Shown piece after piece: positions 11,974 through 23,017 of a stretch of 64,000 bases of DNA (positions are counted from its first letter, which is position 1; each line of letters begins with the position of its first letter). Position numbers and translations under genes: made by a program. Location: NCBI RefSeq assembly GCF_001642475.1, contig NW_019174012.1, positions 1-64,000 on the forward strand, read 5' to 3'. Origin of the DNA: Fonsecaea monophora (taxonomy: Eukaryota; Ascomycota; Eurotiomycetes; Chaetothyriales; Herpotrichiellaceae). The notes beneath the pieces are model-generated. The model saw nothing but the letters and a program-made list of their open reading frames with translations, had not been told where the DNA came from and searched no databases.

Positions 11974-13506
11974 CTTTTATCAGTTTACTGTCTAGGATAG
12001 AAGCTCGAGCACGTCGACGAGAAGGAAGTTTGTTCTTGTACTTTGAACACTCTGCACCTATGCTATACGATGTTATGATTGATTCAACGATTTTTGCCTG
12101 ATCTAGTTTGCTTACAACACATGCCAAACCCCTGGAGGGCTTTCAATTTGCTGTCGCAGGTATGAAAATCGTTTCCGAGCTTGTGACAATATCCTCTTTG
12201 CTCACAGTCCACTACGACAAAACTATGTTTCCATAGCTTTGTCGGCTGCTTTCATCTCTTTCACCACGGGTGGGCCGCGAGTGGTGTTCCCATCCATGAC
12301 CACAATCTCCCCTTTTGCAAATCCATGATCGGTGTGAGTCCCTCCGGCAACGGGTTGGCTCGTTTTCTTGGGCCAGTGAGCCTTCCACGGTTGAGTCTTT
12401 TCGACTTTTAGGGAAAGCATTGCAGCGCTATCGTTTCCTTTAGTCAAGGTTTATTCTCGAGGGCAAGACGGTTGACCATACGTACAGTTTGTTTCCTTCA
12501 AGATCGATCAAGCAACTGTGCTTAGGCTCTCTGCCTAGCATAACAAACCTGACTGGAGGTGGTTGATATCACTGTTGGTAGTATGACGAAGGTATGGTGG
12601 GTGGATGAAAACATGGACACTGTCTTTATGTCCTTTGCCTTTTGCGGCCCAAGCACACCCCTCTTCTGGTCGCAACAACCAGGACGTCATGCACCCTGTG
12701 TCAACGTGTTCTCTTGCAACTAGCTGTTAACGTCGGGCTCCGTGGGTTCATGGTACAGGAAAGACGCTTCCATGCCCACTTCTACCAACCAAAAGCTCAA
12801 TCACCAAACCGGTGTATTGTGATCACCAGACGCACTCGATAACAACCAGTAGGGATGAAGAGTGATTTTTTCAGCGATACACAATCCATAAAAGTGACAA
12901 AGCTTCTGCGTCTTTTCAAGTTTTACATAGTGGCTGCTTGCAGGGCCAGGGTCCATCCCTGACGGGAGGACGCCTGTACCGTTGATGCGTGGCAAACAAG
13001 CTCCAACCTTCAGAGTGTTTGGGTAGACCAAGAACTGAGTGCTGGGCTTCTGAGCTGGTACAAGAACTTGTGGCCAATCAGTGCCTGCATGTTGCGATTA
13101 AGAATATATATTTATTTTGCAGTGCTACAATAGATCAAATTTCCGGAGTCTTGAGATTGGGCGCAGGAAGGGCTGCACGGTTTGTTTCAAAATTCACGTT
13201 GGGTCCCGAAGTTGGCACGAGTGATTGTCCTACTCGAAGTGACTGGCACTCTTATGTTACTTGGGCGTTCACGGCCGTTCACTGCACTATGCCTTCCAGA
13301 CGTAATTTTATCCCTGCCTGCCTGCCTGACCTCGTGTCACCACAACGCCTCTACAATCAAAAATCCTAGTGAGTCACCCGACCTCTCACTACCAAGGTGC
13401 AGAAGAAAACGAGCCGAGTCATGCCGCCATTGTTATAGAATGTGGCTGAGCTCTCGTCGCACAGACACTTTCCGCGACTTCCGTCACATTTGACACTCCC
13501 GAGTTC
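11974..13506. other. Mostly non-coding spacer
   Basis: Apart from the tentative small gene at 12223-12541, this 1.5 kb shows only short unrelated open frames. A TGCCTGCCTGCCTG microrepeat lies near 13313-13327. The last 100-200 bases are the likely promoter of the NLR-like gene. Confidence 0.45.
12223..12541 (-). CDS. Possible small two-exon protein, unknown
   Basis: Tentative gene. Minus-strand exons 12541-12486 and 12427-12223 join (58-base intron, GTACGT donor, TTGACTAA-like branch, TAG acceptor) to 86 residues. The product is hydrophilic, with a Lys/Trp/Pro-rich centre and a Gly-His-rich stretch followed by a charged C-terminus; no family was recognised. The ATG at 12541 may not be the true start, because coding-like sequence with a good acceptor lies just upstream. 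It could also be chance. Confidence 0.28.
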
Positions 13507-16500
13507 ATGGCGACTTTTGATACCCAAGTCGGCAGCAGATTGACAATATCAGAGGCTTTTTCCAATCCAAACCCCAATGTGGATTTGGTCCTGATACCTG
13601 GAGTTGGCACCGCGGCTGTCCGGGAATGGGGAGTCTGTCAGCAATCATGGCTCTCGATGTTAGAGCGAGAAGAACACACCCGCCTCAGAATTCTCGAGTT
13701 CCAGTACCAAATTCCACTTGATGACCACTTTTCCTGGCAATTCTTCCTCGACCAAGGCGCAAATCTTCTCCGCGAACTCTCTCAGCTTCGGAGTGCCACC
13801 GATGCACAAAAGCGCCCGTTGCTTCTTATGTGCCACAGTCTTGGAGGATTCATCCTCAAACAGGCAATATCTATTGCAAACTTCCAACATCCGAGATATT
13901 ATCTCCTGCTCAATGCCCTAGTTGGCATGGTGTTCCTTGGCACGCCGCATAGTTCACCAGGAGACGACACTCTCTGGGAGCAATGTTTATGGATTTTGAG
14001 AGCGGCCAACCCGGGGATGTCAAACAAGCAGGCGCTACTCCAGAAGAAAAATGACACATCACTGTTGACTAATTTAGGAGCTCGTTTTCAAGATGTCAAT
14101 ACCAATTTACGCATCTTGTCTGTGTATGAAGAGAGGAAGACCGTCATTCCCCGAACTTTCACAAGCAAGAAACTGATTCTTGTTGACTTGGAACTGGCGA
14201 AGATCGGCGCACTGCGGGAGCAATGCTTCGGTTTACCTCTGTCACATCTCGATCTATGCAGTCTGAAGGATGAAAACGGTGAGCCCGACATGCATATCGT
14301 CGACTTCATGCGAACTGTTTTGAGATACTCTATCAGCAATGTAGAGGATCGGATGCGTTCATATCGATCACGAACTCCATCTGACCACAGATCCGACAGT
14401 GGCGGCTCGAAGGAGGCTGCCGAGTATGTCCTCAGCCGGAACGAAGGAAGCGCAGAGGCTGGAAACACTGGAGAGGGCCAATATGGATCCACGACACTTG
14501 ATCTGGAGGTGATTCCCATGGTTGAGGCTTTCGCTCCGTCAAGAAGGCAGGCGGTATTGCCATGCAGATCCCTGGGTGGCTACCCGCGGAATAAAGAGTT
14601 CACAGGCAGGGTTCGCGAATTGGAATTGCTTGACAGCGTATTGCTTCCTTCTCAAGACCGTCTGGTGTCTTCCGAATCTCAAGCATCGAGACATGTTACT
14701 CTCTGTGGTATGGCCGGTCTTGGAAAGACAGAACTCGCTTTAGAGTTTGCACATTCCCGTCAAGAACGATTTGATGCTGTTTTCTGGATCCATGCTGACA
14801 CTGTGAACAAGCTAGAGCGTGATTTTGCCGATATCGCCGTCAATCTGGGGCTTGAAGATGATAAAGAACCCCGGGATCTCGTGGTCAACAGGGAGACAGC
14901 AAAAGGCTGGCTGTCAAAACCCACGAAGCTCTTAGATCAAACACACGATACTGTCGGCCAGACGGAGGCCTCTTGGTTGATTGTATTGGACAATGCAGAC
15001 AACCCGGACGTTATCAGTGAATGCACACACATATTTGGATCTGGATCGTGGTTGATCACCAGCCGACATCCACTGGCGAAAACATCATTTTCTCGTGATA
15101 CCACAGTCCTGGACCTGGAACCACTGGACAATCACACAGGCGCCCAGCTTCTCCAGAGATTGACCGGCGCAAACGACGACGACCATCTCTCGTTGATGGT
15201 GTCACAACGACTTGGCGGACTTCCACTGGCTATTGCTCAGATGGCTGGTGTCATTCGCCGCCAGTATATGCTTCTCAAAGATTTCCTAGAAGTTTATGAA
15301 GATGACACGAGAAATCCGATGGACTCTCCAACGGGGTCGCTGAAGTCGTTGAACGTCCTAGAGCTTGAGCTGGAGCAAAGACCGGCGAGAGCCAGAGGCT
15401 CGATCGCTTCCATTTGGGCTATTGACACGCTGACGCCGTCCTCGCGGAGTTTACTAGAGGCGATGATCTTTCTGGACGCAGATTGCATACAAGACTACTT
15501 GATGAAAGACTGCTGTGCTCAAGTAATCACGGATGCATCTTTTCCCAGGCGTCTAAAGGGGTTCTTCACGGCCCGTGCTGCCTTGATGAACAGCTCCTTA
15601 TTGAAGACGGTTAATGACGATACTGGCGTGAGGATTCATAGGGTCCTTCAGGATGCCGTCAGAGTGAACTCGAGACGCAAATTGGACGTGATCTTTGCAG
15701 ACACGGTGGCTCTCTTGTGCGAAGCGTGGCCTTCTGCTGCCATGCACAAGATCCACGACGTCGAGCGGTGGCCACGATGCAAAGAAATCTACCAGCACGT
15801 CAACTATCTTCGAGCTGAGTACAAGGAGCAGTTGCTCGAAGGCAAGAATCTATCGAAGTTTCAATACGCGAAGCTGTTGTATGAAGCTGGATGGTGAGTC
15901 AAACATTGATGACGCGTTGAGGCGTTTTCCAACCCTATTTTTCGGAGTTTTGACTAACCACTGTACTACTAGGTATCAACACGCAACAGGAAACTCTTGT
16001 GCTATCCGCGACATGCTTGACGAATCATGGAAAATTTGCCAGACTTGCGAAGAAAGCCAGCAGAGTCGAAACCTACTCGCGGACATCCATTACACAATGG
16101 GTGCCATAGCTAGTGAGACCAACGATCCGGAATTGTGCATGCAACATACAAGGGCTCTCCTGGATATGAGAATGCAAGTTGCCGAGAAGACTGCGATCAG
16201 AGATGTACGCCTAGCCATTGCCTACAACGAAAATGGAATAGCAAGAATGATGTCTCGCGACTTTGACGGAGCCGAGAGGTGCTTTGAGAGCGCGATTGAC
16301 GTGTACAGTTCGCTTCCGGACTTCCGAAAAGACATGAACACCGTGTCACACGCAAATCGAGGTTTGGCTGCTTGGCTGAAAGGTGACTTCACCCGTGCAA
16401 TCAAGATATTCGAGGATGCAATTCAAGACCGGGAAGAGCTTTTCGGCTTTCTGGATAAAGAGAATTTCCGGTGAGCTAACCTACCTCCCTGCATAAACCC

Positions 16501-17066
16501 TTTATCGCTTGATGTAATGCTAATATTTCAACAGTTGTGGGCGCTTGTGGTATGGTCTGGGAAACGTGAGATGGAGCCTCGGAGAATTTAAGCAGAGCTG
16601 GGAATGCCATCAAAATGCCTTCAAGCAAGCTCAGGCTACCGTGGGCGTTCGACATCATCGCTTCGCCGACATTTGCCATCGAATTGCACAGCATTTGCTC
16701 CGCCACAGCCACCTCAACCGTGAAGATCGAGCCTTATCGAAGTGGGTGCTTTGTGATAAATACCACCAAGTTCGACTTGTTTGAAGCTGACTGTAGCCCA
16801 GAACACATCTCGAGCAAGCTCGAGAGGTTATCGACCAAGCTTTGGGGATCTGGGGCACGCACCAAGCTACCTATAGACCAGAACTGGCGCGCTCCTCCTT
16901 CCTCAAGGCCAAAATCCTTCATCGCGCCGGTGCGGTAGACGATGCTTCAGCGCTTTTCAAATATGCAGCCAGATCATGGAGGGAACTCTCCGCAGGTGCC
17001 AACAAACCGGATCGGGACTTGACAGAAGAAGATTTCGATGAACTTGTCACATTCTGGTCCAAGTGA
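13507..17066 (+). CDS. NLR-like protein: alpha/beta-hydrolase (SesB-like) + NB-ARC + TPR
   Basis: Predicted STAND NTPase of the kind used in fungal allorecognition and immunity-like responses. Exons 13507-15893, 15973-16470, 16535-16741 and 16802-17066 give 1118 residues. Residues 20-260 form an alpha/beta-hydrolase (lipase/esterase-like) with the nucleophile elbow CHSLGG (S111), a GTPHSSPGD block, and a late SHLDLCS His. Residues 365-600 form the NB-ARC: P-loop GMAGLGKT (K407), Walker B WLIVLDNAD (490-498), SRHPLAKT, and GLPLA near 571-575. Winged-helix-like sequence follows, then tetratricopeptide-like repeats to the end, spread over the last three exons. This hydrolase-NB-ARC-TPR order matches known fungal NLR architecture with a SesB-type effector. 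The TPR part is diverged rather than near-identical. It converges on the amidase gene with 65 bases between stops. Confidence 0.9.
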
Positions 17067-17131
17067 TATTTCAATGTGAGAGTAGAGTGTTCGAGATGAG
17101 GAAGGCGGGGTCTTGGAACATTGGACCAAGG

Positions 17132-19106
17132 CTAGAACATCTCTGAGCCAACCCGAACTGCACATGGCCGGCCGGAAGTGTCGAGTACAGCTGTTGCTGC
17201 ACTAATCAGATCAAGATCCTTTCCGGGTACTCCCAGCAGGTTCACGCAAACGGGAAGTTGTTCTTGACGTTCGGTGATGCGGGATTCAAACGGGATTTGT
17301 GCTATTGGAATGACAAGATCTGGGCATCCCAATATAGGAGACAGGAAGAGGGAATCGAACCCGCTTTGTACGGTGGGTGGGTTAGGGGGATGATCCCGGT
17401 AGTTTGGCACCCCTTCCGAGATAGGCATCACCAAGATTGAGTTCTTTTCCGGACCTCCCATGACTTCGTTGAGAAACCAAGACTTGTAGACCTCCAACCG
17501 TCGCAGACCCTCTCGGTGTTGCTCTTTCGTGACTCCTCTGCCCAGGTTCCACCGCCATTTCACGAAAGAATTCACGTAGGGTTCCTTGCCTCGCTTCTTC
17601 ACATACCGGTCCCGGAATGAAGCCTGGCTGTGATAGAACTCGCGGTAGAAGGTCTGGACAATAACATCGCTGAGAAAGGCTTCGAGATCCTGGCCCTCAC
17701 AACCTTCTGGGGGTGAATCTAGCCATTTCTGCCTTATCGAGACTCGGTCCAGCGTGCCACTGATCGAAGTCCTGAGGTCATCAACAAAGGACTCAAGATG
17801 TTCCAAATGCTGTTCATTATCCTTCGGCAAGTAGTCTTGCGGATACAGGATGCAAGAGGGTCTAGGTGTAACTCCAGCGCCTGTCGTTGATTCGAGGTGG
17901 CACCACAGCGAAGCCACTGAAGCAAATTTGGTCAAGTCTCGAGACAAGATGACTGGAGTATCAAATTGCAGAAAAGTCGGCCACATTCCTCCAAGGTCCA
18001 CAAGGTCATGTGTTGGACGATATTGAAAACATCCATTGGCTGCGGCGGGACGTCTTCCACTTCCCGAGGTATCTTCTGCTATGGTAAGATCAAGCCAGTC
18101 GTAAGCAGCAATCGCAGCAGCACTTCCACTGCTGCTCCCAGCCGGAGATTGGTAGCCGTCAGCTCTTGGGTTGAACGGAGCATGGTAATCAATGGCCTCG
18201 GTCGGCTCTTCTCTTGATATCATTGAGCTGATCTTGGTCGTTCCTAGTACGTCCGCGCCAGCGTCAATGAGTCTCTTCACGCATACTGCTGTAGAAGTCG
18301 AGGGTGTACTGATGTCGTAAAAAGCTCTGTTGCATAGTGTCGTTGTCAATCCATTCATGTCGAACATGTCCTTGACTGCAATGCGCATCCCATCTAATGG
18401 TCCTTTAGAGTACCTTACTGCACGCGAAGGTGTCGCGATGCTCAAAGTCTGATACTGCGCACCAGAGATCCTCAACGGGATATACACGGTGTCGCCAACC
18501 CTGCTCTTTAGTCAGCAAAGAGTACCATGGGAGTAGTCATGGCCAACAATACTTCTTTGCCTCAGGTGGCTCTACCGCAACCATAAAGGCGCCCTGAATA
18601 TCGTCATATAGCCTGGACACTTGCCACAACGAACCATCTTCAATAAGGTACGGTCCTGGCACCGGGAGGGTCACATGATGTGACCACCGCTCCAGTGAGA
18701 GAATTTTGCTGCCGTAAGACCTGACGAGATCGTGTTCATTGTGGACGTTTCCTCTTGGGTCGCCGGGCCCATCTAGCAGAAGGACATTGGCCAAGAACTC
18801 CGGCTGCAAGACGTCATCATTTTGCAAGACATAATCGACGTACGACTGTTGGCCGTCCTTCGAGGGAAACTCGGGAAATTGTCGCGGCAAGATTGTTAGC
18901 AAGGCTTTGGTTGGCCATCCTATACCGTCGGGACACTTTTCACGATAGAGATTAGCGAAATCCGCCTGCGCAGATATCAAAGACCCTCGGCTCACCTTCA
19001 ATCGATGACTCGCAACATATTTGAGGTCGTGAAGCTCAAACAACAACAAGTGGCCGACCCGGTGCAGGTTCCTTGTTCTACGCGCAGCCCGCACCGAGCG
19101 CGTCAT
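17132..19106 (-). CDS. Amidase-signature enzyme with N-terminal extension domain
   Basis: Predicted amide hydrolase of the amidase-signature family. Minus-strand exons 19106-18553 and 18500-17132 join through a 52-base intron with a GCTGAC branch site to 640 residues. About 190 N-terminal residues form a separate region ending in a Pro-rich linker; similar fungal amidases carry such an extension. The catalytic domain starts near residue 215: K228 in IAVKD, the Ser-rich AGSSSGSA loop (cis-Ser near 308), and EDTSGSGR with the expected nucleophile S332, giving the Ser-Ser-Lys triad. The signature is complete but the loop differs slightly from the usual GGSSGG. No signal peptide is evident. Ends 65 bases from the convergent NLR-like gene and is divergent from the CorA-like gene across a transposon remnant. 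Confidence 0.88.
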
Positions 19107-19584
19107 GGTAGGCAGATGTAGAGCTGAAGATTGAAATGTTTCGAAACGAGGGGTGGTAGCAACGGTGCAGGTTGTTCATTTGGCATTAGTAGTAGAGCTT
19201 ACCCTATTTCCCAGCTTTTCGGTAAAGTTCGGTGCGCGTTTGGTAGGTGCGATGTGTTTGCTGGTGAGGGGTGATGCTGCTAGGTGCCACTGCAGGCCTC
19301 GACGCTCAGAGCGCCAGGCCGAAAACTGTCCGACCGGCATCACCATGACTAACAGACGGCTTGTGTGTTGTAGTGAAGTTGTTTTACAAATATTCATGTT
19401 CCCAAGTGAAATTTGGGTTTAGCCAGCACGCCAGCAAGGCCACTTTGGAAGGCAAGGCAGCCGGATCGAGAATCGAACGAATGGACCGCTGGTGTAAGAC
19501 CCACGCACGTCGCACGTCACACGTCAATCTCGATACCACTACTCCACCTGTTTTACAATTGTCCAACCATCAGGCTCATCATTT
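19107..19584. promoter_or_regulatory. Upstream region of the amidase gene
   Basis: Probable promoter side of the amidase gene on the minus strand. No coding signal. The boundary with the mobile-element remnant that follows is approximate. Confidence 0.4.
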
Positions 19585-21065
19585 CAAAGATGGCCTCAAA
19601 CGAGAAGAAAGATTCCAGCAAAACTATACGGGCCTGTCAAAATCACGAATATCCTTCTATTCGAACCGGGTACGACATCGCCCGTAAAACCCTCGGGCCA
19701 AAGACTCGAGGGTGGGCGGCTTTCACGCGCCTTTGCTCGTGAACCATCCTGACGACGACCCACGCCAATCACAGCGGGATACACAACCATTGAAGAGGGG
19801 GGAAGTCAAGACGATGCGGAGCGTCACACTTGGTTGCGTGTGACGCTCCTCGAAAAGAAACAGCTCCAGGAGAATGAAGAGATCTAGTAAGAGCCAGCAG
19901 GAAATTCACCTACGAGCAGCAGTATACTTCGGCGCCGTGGAGAGAAGTACGACGATAGTAGGCGAGTCGCATTCGCCGCGTCCTATCTACGCGACGAAGC
20001 TCTACGGTAGTAGAGTCGCCTCCCTGCGCGGCCTATGGTGTGGTCACATTTTGCGAGTGCCCTACGGGATATGGTCCAGACACTGCAAACCGCATGGCAG
20101 ACTCATCTCTCAAGCTAAAACGGCTACAACAAGGGACTCTCTCGTTGGGGGGACCAATCTTAGCGGTCGAGGTAGAGGACGAGGTTCCTAACCTCACAGT
20201 CAATAACAGAAGGCCTAGGTGAATTATCTACGGCCGGAGCTACGCTTCGTAGCCCTACATGAGCCACCTAAGTCGCGTACGAAACGTACGCGCAAGAAGA
20301 ATACAGGCGATAGGGTGTGCTACTGGTGCGGTAAAGAAGGAACTGTACCCTGGTAAAAATAAAGCGTGATATTAAGCGCAGAAAGCTTCGCCTAGGCTCG
20401 AAGTGAGTTCTACACGCGGCTCCTGGCTATACGTAGTGCCTGAATGGTTACTGAGGAGTTGAATACAAGTTCGGGGCGATATGCGCCCCCTCTATCGCCG
20501 ACTGTCCACCGTCACTACAACATGCGGCGAACGAGCGAAACGCGCACACCTGCCTTGCGAGACTACGACAGCCAGGGGCACCTGACTTTACTGCTATCCT
20601 ACCGGTACGAGAGCGACAATCAAAGCGATACGGATACGAGTCGATTCAGAAGCACTCTCCGGCGGCATGGGAGTAATAACCACAAAAGGCTGCGAGCCAG
20701 CTACAAGTTGGGACAGAACGACAAGGAAATAAGCTACATTGTTGCGGAAGAGGCGGGTACAACCGTGGCGGAAGGATGTCCCCCGAGGGAACGCCCATCC
20801 ATTCAAGACGCTGCATCATAACTCGAGCACACGTCTCGCGTACTCCTACCGCGCGAGAAGCCGTACTGAGTCGCCCTCAGGCTGAGCAAGGCGAATTGAT
20901 CGCTCAAACCGAGCCGCAGCACACTGACCAAGTTGCCTTGTGCGACAGGCCAAGCCTTGTTCTCTCTGTCCTCTAGGCCCTCCCAAGAACACTGAAGGTG
21001 GGTTACACAACGCTGGACTGCGCACAATCGTTTGATTGTTACAATTTTCTTTAAAGAAAAAAAGA
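19585..21065 (+). mobile_element. Decayed transposable element with zinc-knuckle-like fragment
   Basis: The plus strand carries scattered, frame-shifted coding fragments interrupted by stops. At 19590-19690 a short frame reads like a psq/helix-turn-helix segment of Fot1/pogo-type transposases (ACQNHEYPSIR...YDIARKTL). From about 19860 to 20350 fragments resemble the capsid-to-zinc-knuckle part of a retrotransposon gag, ending at CYWCGKEG (about 20322-20345), the first half of a CCHC knuckle whose His and second Cys half is lost to frame damage. The block ends at an A-rich tract (21049-21084). I infer either one retroelement or two nested relics. No terminal repeats were found. Confidence 0.42.
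19818..19849. repeat. Perfect 12-bp inverted repeat (hairpin)
   Basis: Arms GGAGCGTCACAC (19818-19829) and its exact reverse complement (19838-19849) flank an 8-base loop. It lies inside the mobile-element remnant. Confidence 0.85.
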
Positions 21066-21084
21066 AAAAAAAAGGAAGAAAAAA
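21049..21084 (+). repeat. A-rich tract
   Basis: Run of A with interspersed G just after a TTTAAAG motif, at the right edge of the mobile-element remnant. It could be a poly(A)-type 3' end of a retroelement or plain simple sequence. Confidence 0.6.
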
Positions 21085-21123
21085 AGCACATTGTGTAAAT
21101 CGCTTGTCGTTACTAAAAATACC

Positions 21124-23017
21124 ATGGCGACACTGGCACCTTCAGCTTTCCCGTCAATAACTCGCACAAGACCAGAGCTAGAATGGAAGAAAACGAGTCA
21201 GCTGTACCTGTCCGCCTGTTGAAGCCCGAGGCTAACCTTTGACAGTCTCACCACAAGATTATGCTCGTCTTGTCGAGTCTCATTCTAAGCGCTCTGCGGC
21301 AGAAACTGTCTATCCTGGAACCAACTTCGCCAACCTCGCAGCGTATTTGCTGGGGCCATATGAGAGGCACAACGCTGCGAGCTCTCATGAGAACGTGTCT
21401 GCCAATGAACCCATGGTTGACACGAGCTATGTTACCCTATACTGCTTTGGCGACCGGGGCAATAATTCGACTCATCACTTCGTTCGGTCGACACAGCTCA
21501 CTAACCTCAACCTAGAAACACAGACTGATATCAAAGGGCGATTGCTCTTTATACGCGGCAACGTCGCTCCCGAGTGGCTGGCTGTCATAGGTGCTAAATT
21601 TCGCCTGGATCCGGAGTTCTTCCAGAGACATCTTGATTTCAAACATGTCATCCGACGACCCGACTACTTCTTGTTACCTACAATGCCCTCCGGGGCCAGC
21701 CAGATGACGCGATTCCGGCTCAACACGATCGGCTATGTTATGCAGCATCACAGAACCGGGCGCAGGCCCGACCAGGCCGATTTGGACATGGTTAGACATC
21801 GTGCCGAAGACTCTTGGGCTGACTATGTGGAAAGACTCGCCCGCGGCCGTGAAGGCGAGAGCAGGTCCGGGGACTCGATCGTGCGAGAATTCTCCATCCA
21901 TGACCACGATCACTTTAGTCTCGAGCAGGACGTTTCGGTGCACATAACTTCCGCGGATGACAAATGGCTTGGTGAGAACATTGTGTAGAGTCTCCTCGGG
22001 TCTGCCACATGCTAACGCCATACTTCAGCAGTGGTATGGCTCGATGTAGGTCAAGCCCTGAATCTAGGTCCTGCCGAACCATGGAGCCCACAGCTATTCG
22101 GAGTCGACCCCCTTGAAATAAGCCTCCATCCTACCATTCAGCAACGTGATGGTGTGGCCTTGGGCGGGAAGTCATACATCAACGAAACGGCAAAATCTGA
22201 AGAAGATGATACCAATCATTGTCGGATCGTCCAGACAGCCTCGTTGTTGCACCTCGAGTATGACCGCCATTTGGAAGCCGACACCGTATCCGATCTTCCT
22301 ATATTCGTGTTGATTGATATCCTTCGTCTCTGCGCCAACTCCGAGGTTCAACTTCTCAACATGATAGAGGCGAAGATTAGCACGGAGCTAAGTCCAGCTC
22401 GGTCACAGGCTCAGAACGAGCCCACGGTGTCAAACCTCCTATACCACAAGCGAGTATTACGTCGTCATATGCAACGACTACTCGAAAACAAAAGCTTTAT
22501 CGAGACTCAAGCCAGCATGACCCAACATGATTCATTGAAACCCTGTCTTCCGAGCGGTTCAATGTCAAAGCTAGACACGATATTACATGATTTTGATTAT
22601 CTACTCGAGAAGGCCAAGGATCTCGCGAACGAATGTGATCGTGGCATGGGTATCATGATGAACAAGGCAAGCATCAAAGAAGCCCAGAAGGCAATTGTGC
22701 AGGCTGAACGAATCACCAAGCTCACCAAACTTGCATTTGTCTTTGTGCCATTGTCTTTCACTTGTTCATTCTTCGGAATGAACTTCTCGCAATTTTCTGA
22801 GGACAGCGACCTTAGTCTCTGGATTTGGCCCACTCTTTCCGCTCCCATCCTTATCCTCTCAATGATTTTCATGAATTGGGATGTGGCGTGGGAGATTCGG
22901 AGATGGCTCACATGGGCTGATCGATCAAGCCAACCCCTCCGCACTTGGCTGACTGAACGGAGCTCGCGGTTCTATGCACGCTGGATTGATCGCAGGAAAC
23001 TTCCCCCGGAAGTATGA
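21124..23017 (+). CDS. CorA-like metal-ion transporter (GMN motif)
   Basis: Predicted membrane channel of the CorA/ZntB superfamily, moving Mg2+ or another divalent cation. Exons 21124-21196, 21246-21971 and 22032-23017 give 594 residues. The large soluble N-terminal region (about 1-490) includes an AVIGAKFRLDPEFFQRHL block frequent in fungal CorA-like proteins, then a long acidic/charged helix. Two C-terminal helices occur at about residues 498-517 and 525-545; the first ends in FFGMNF, with the selectivity motif Gly-Met-Asn at 515-517. The second exon junction is secure. The first exon and its GTCAGC donor are inferred to supply an ATG, since the main frame has none near its beginning. The 22031 acceptor is a CAGCAG tandem that could add one residue. 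Confidence 0.85.
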
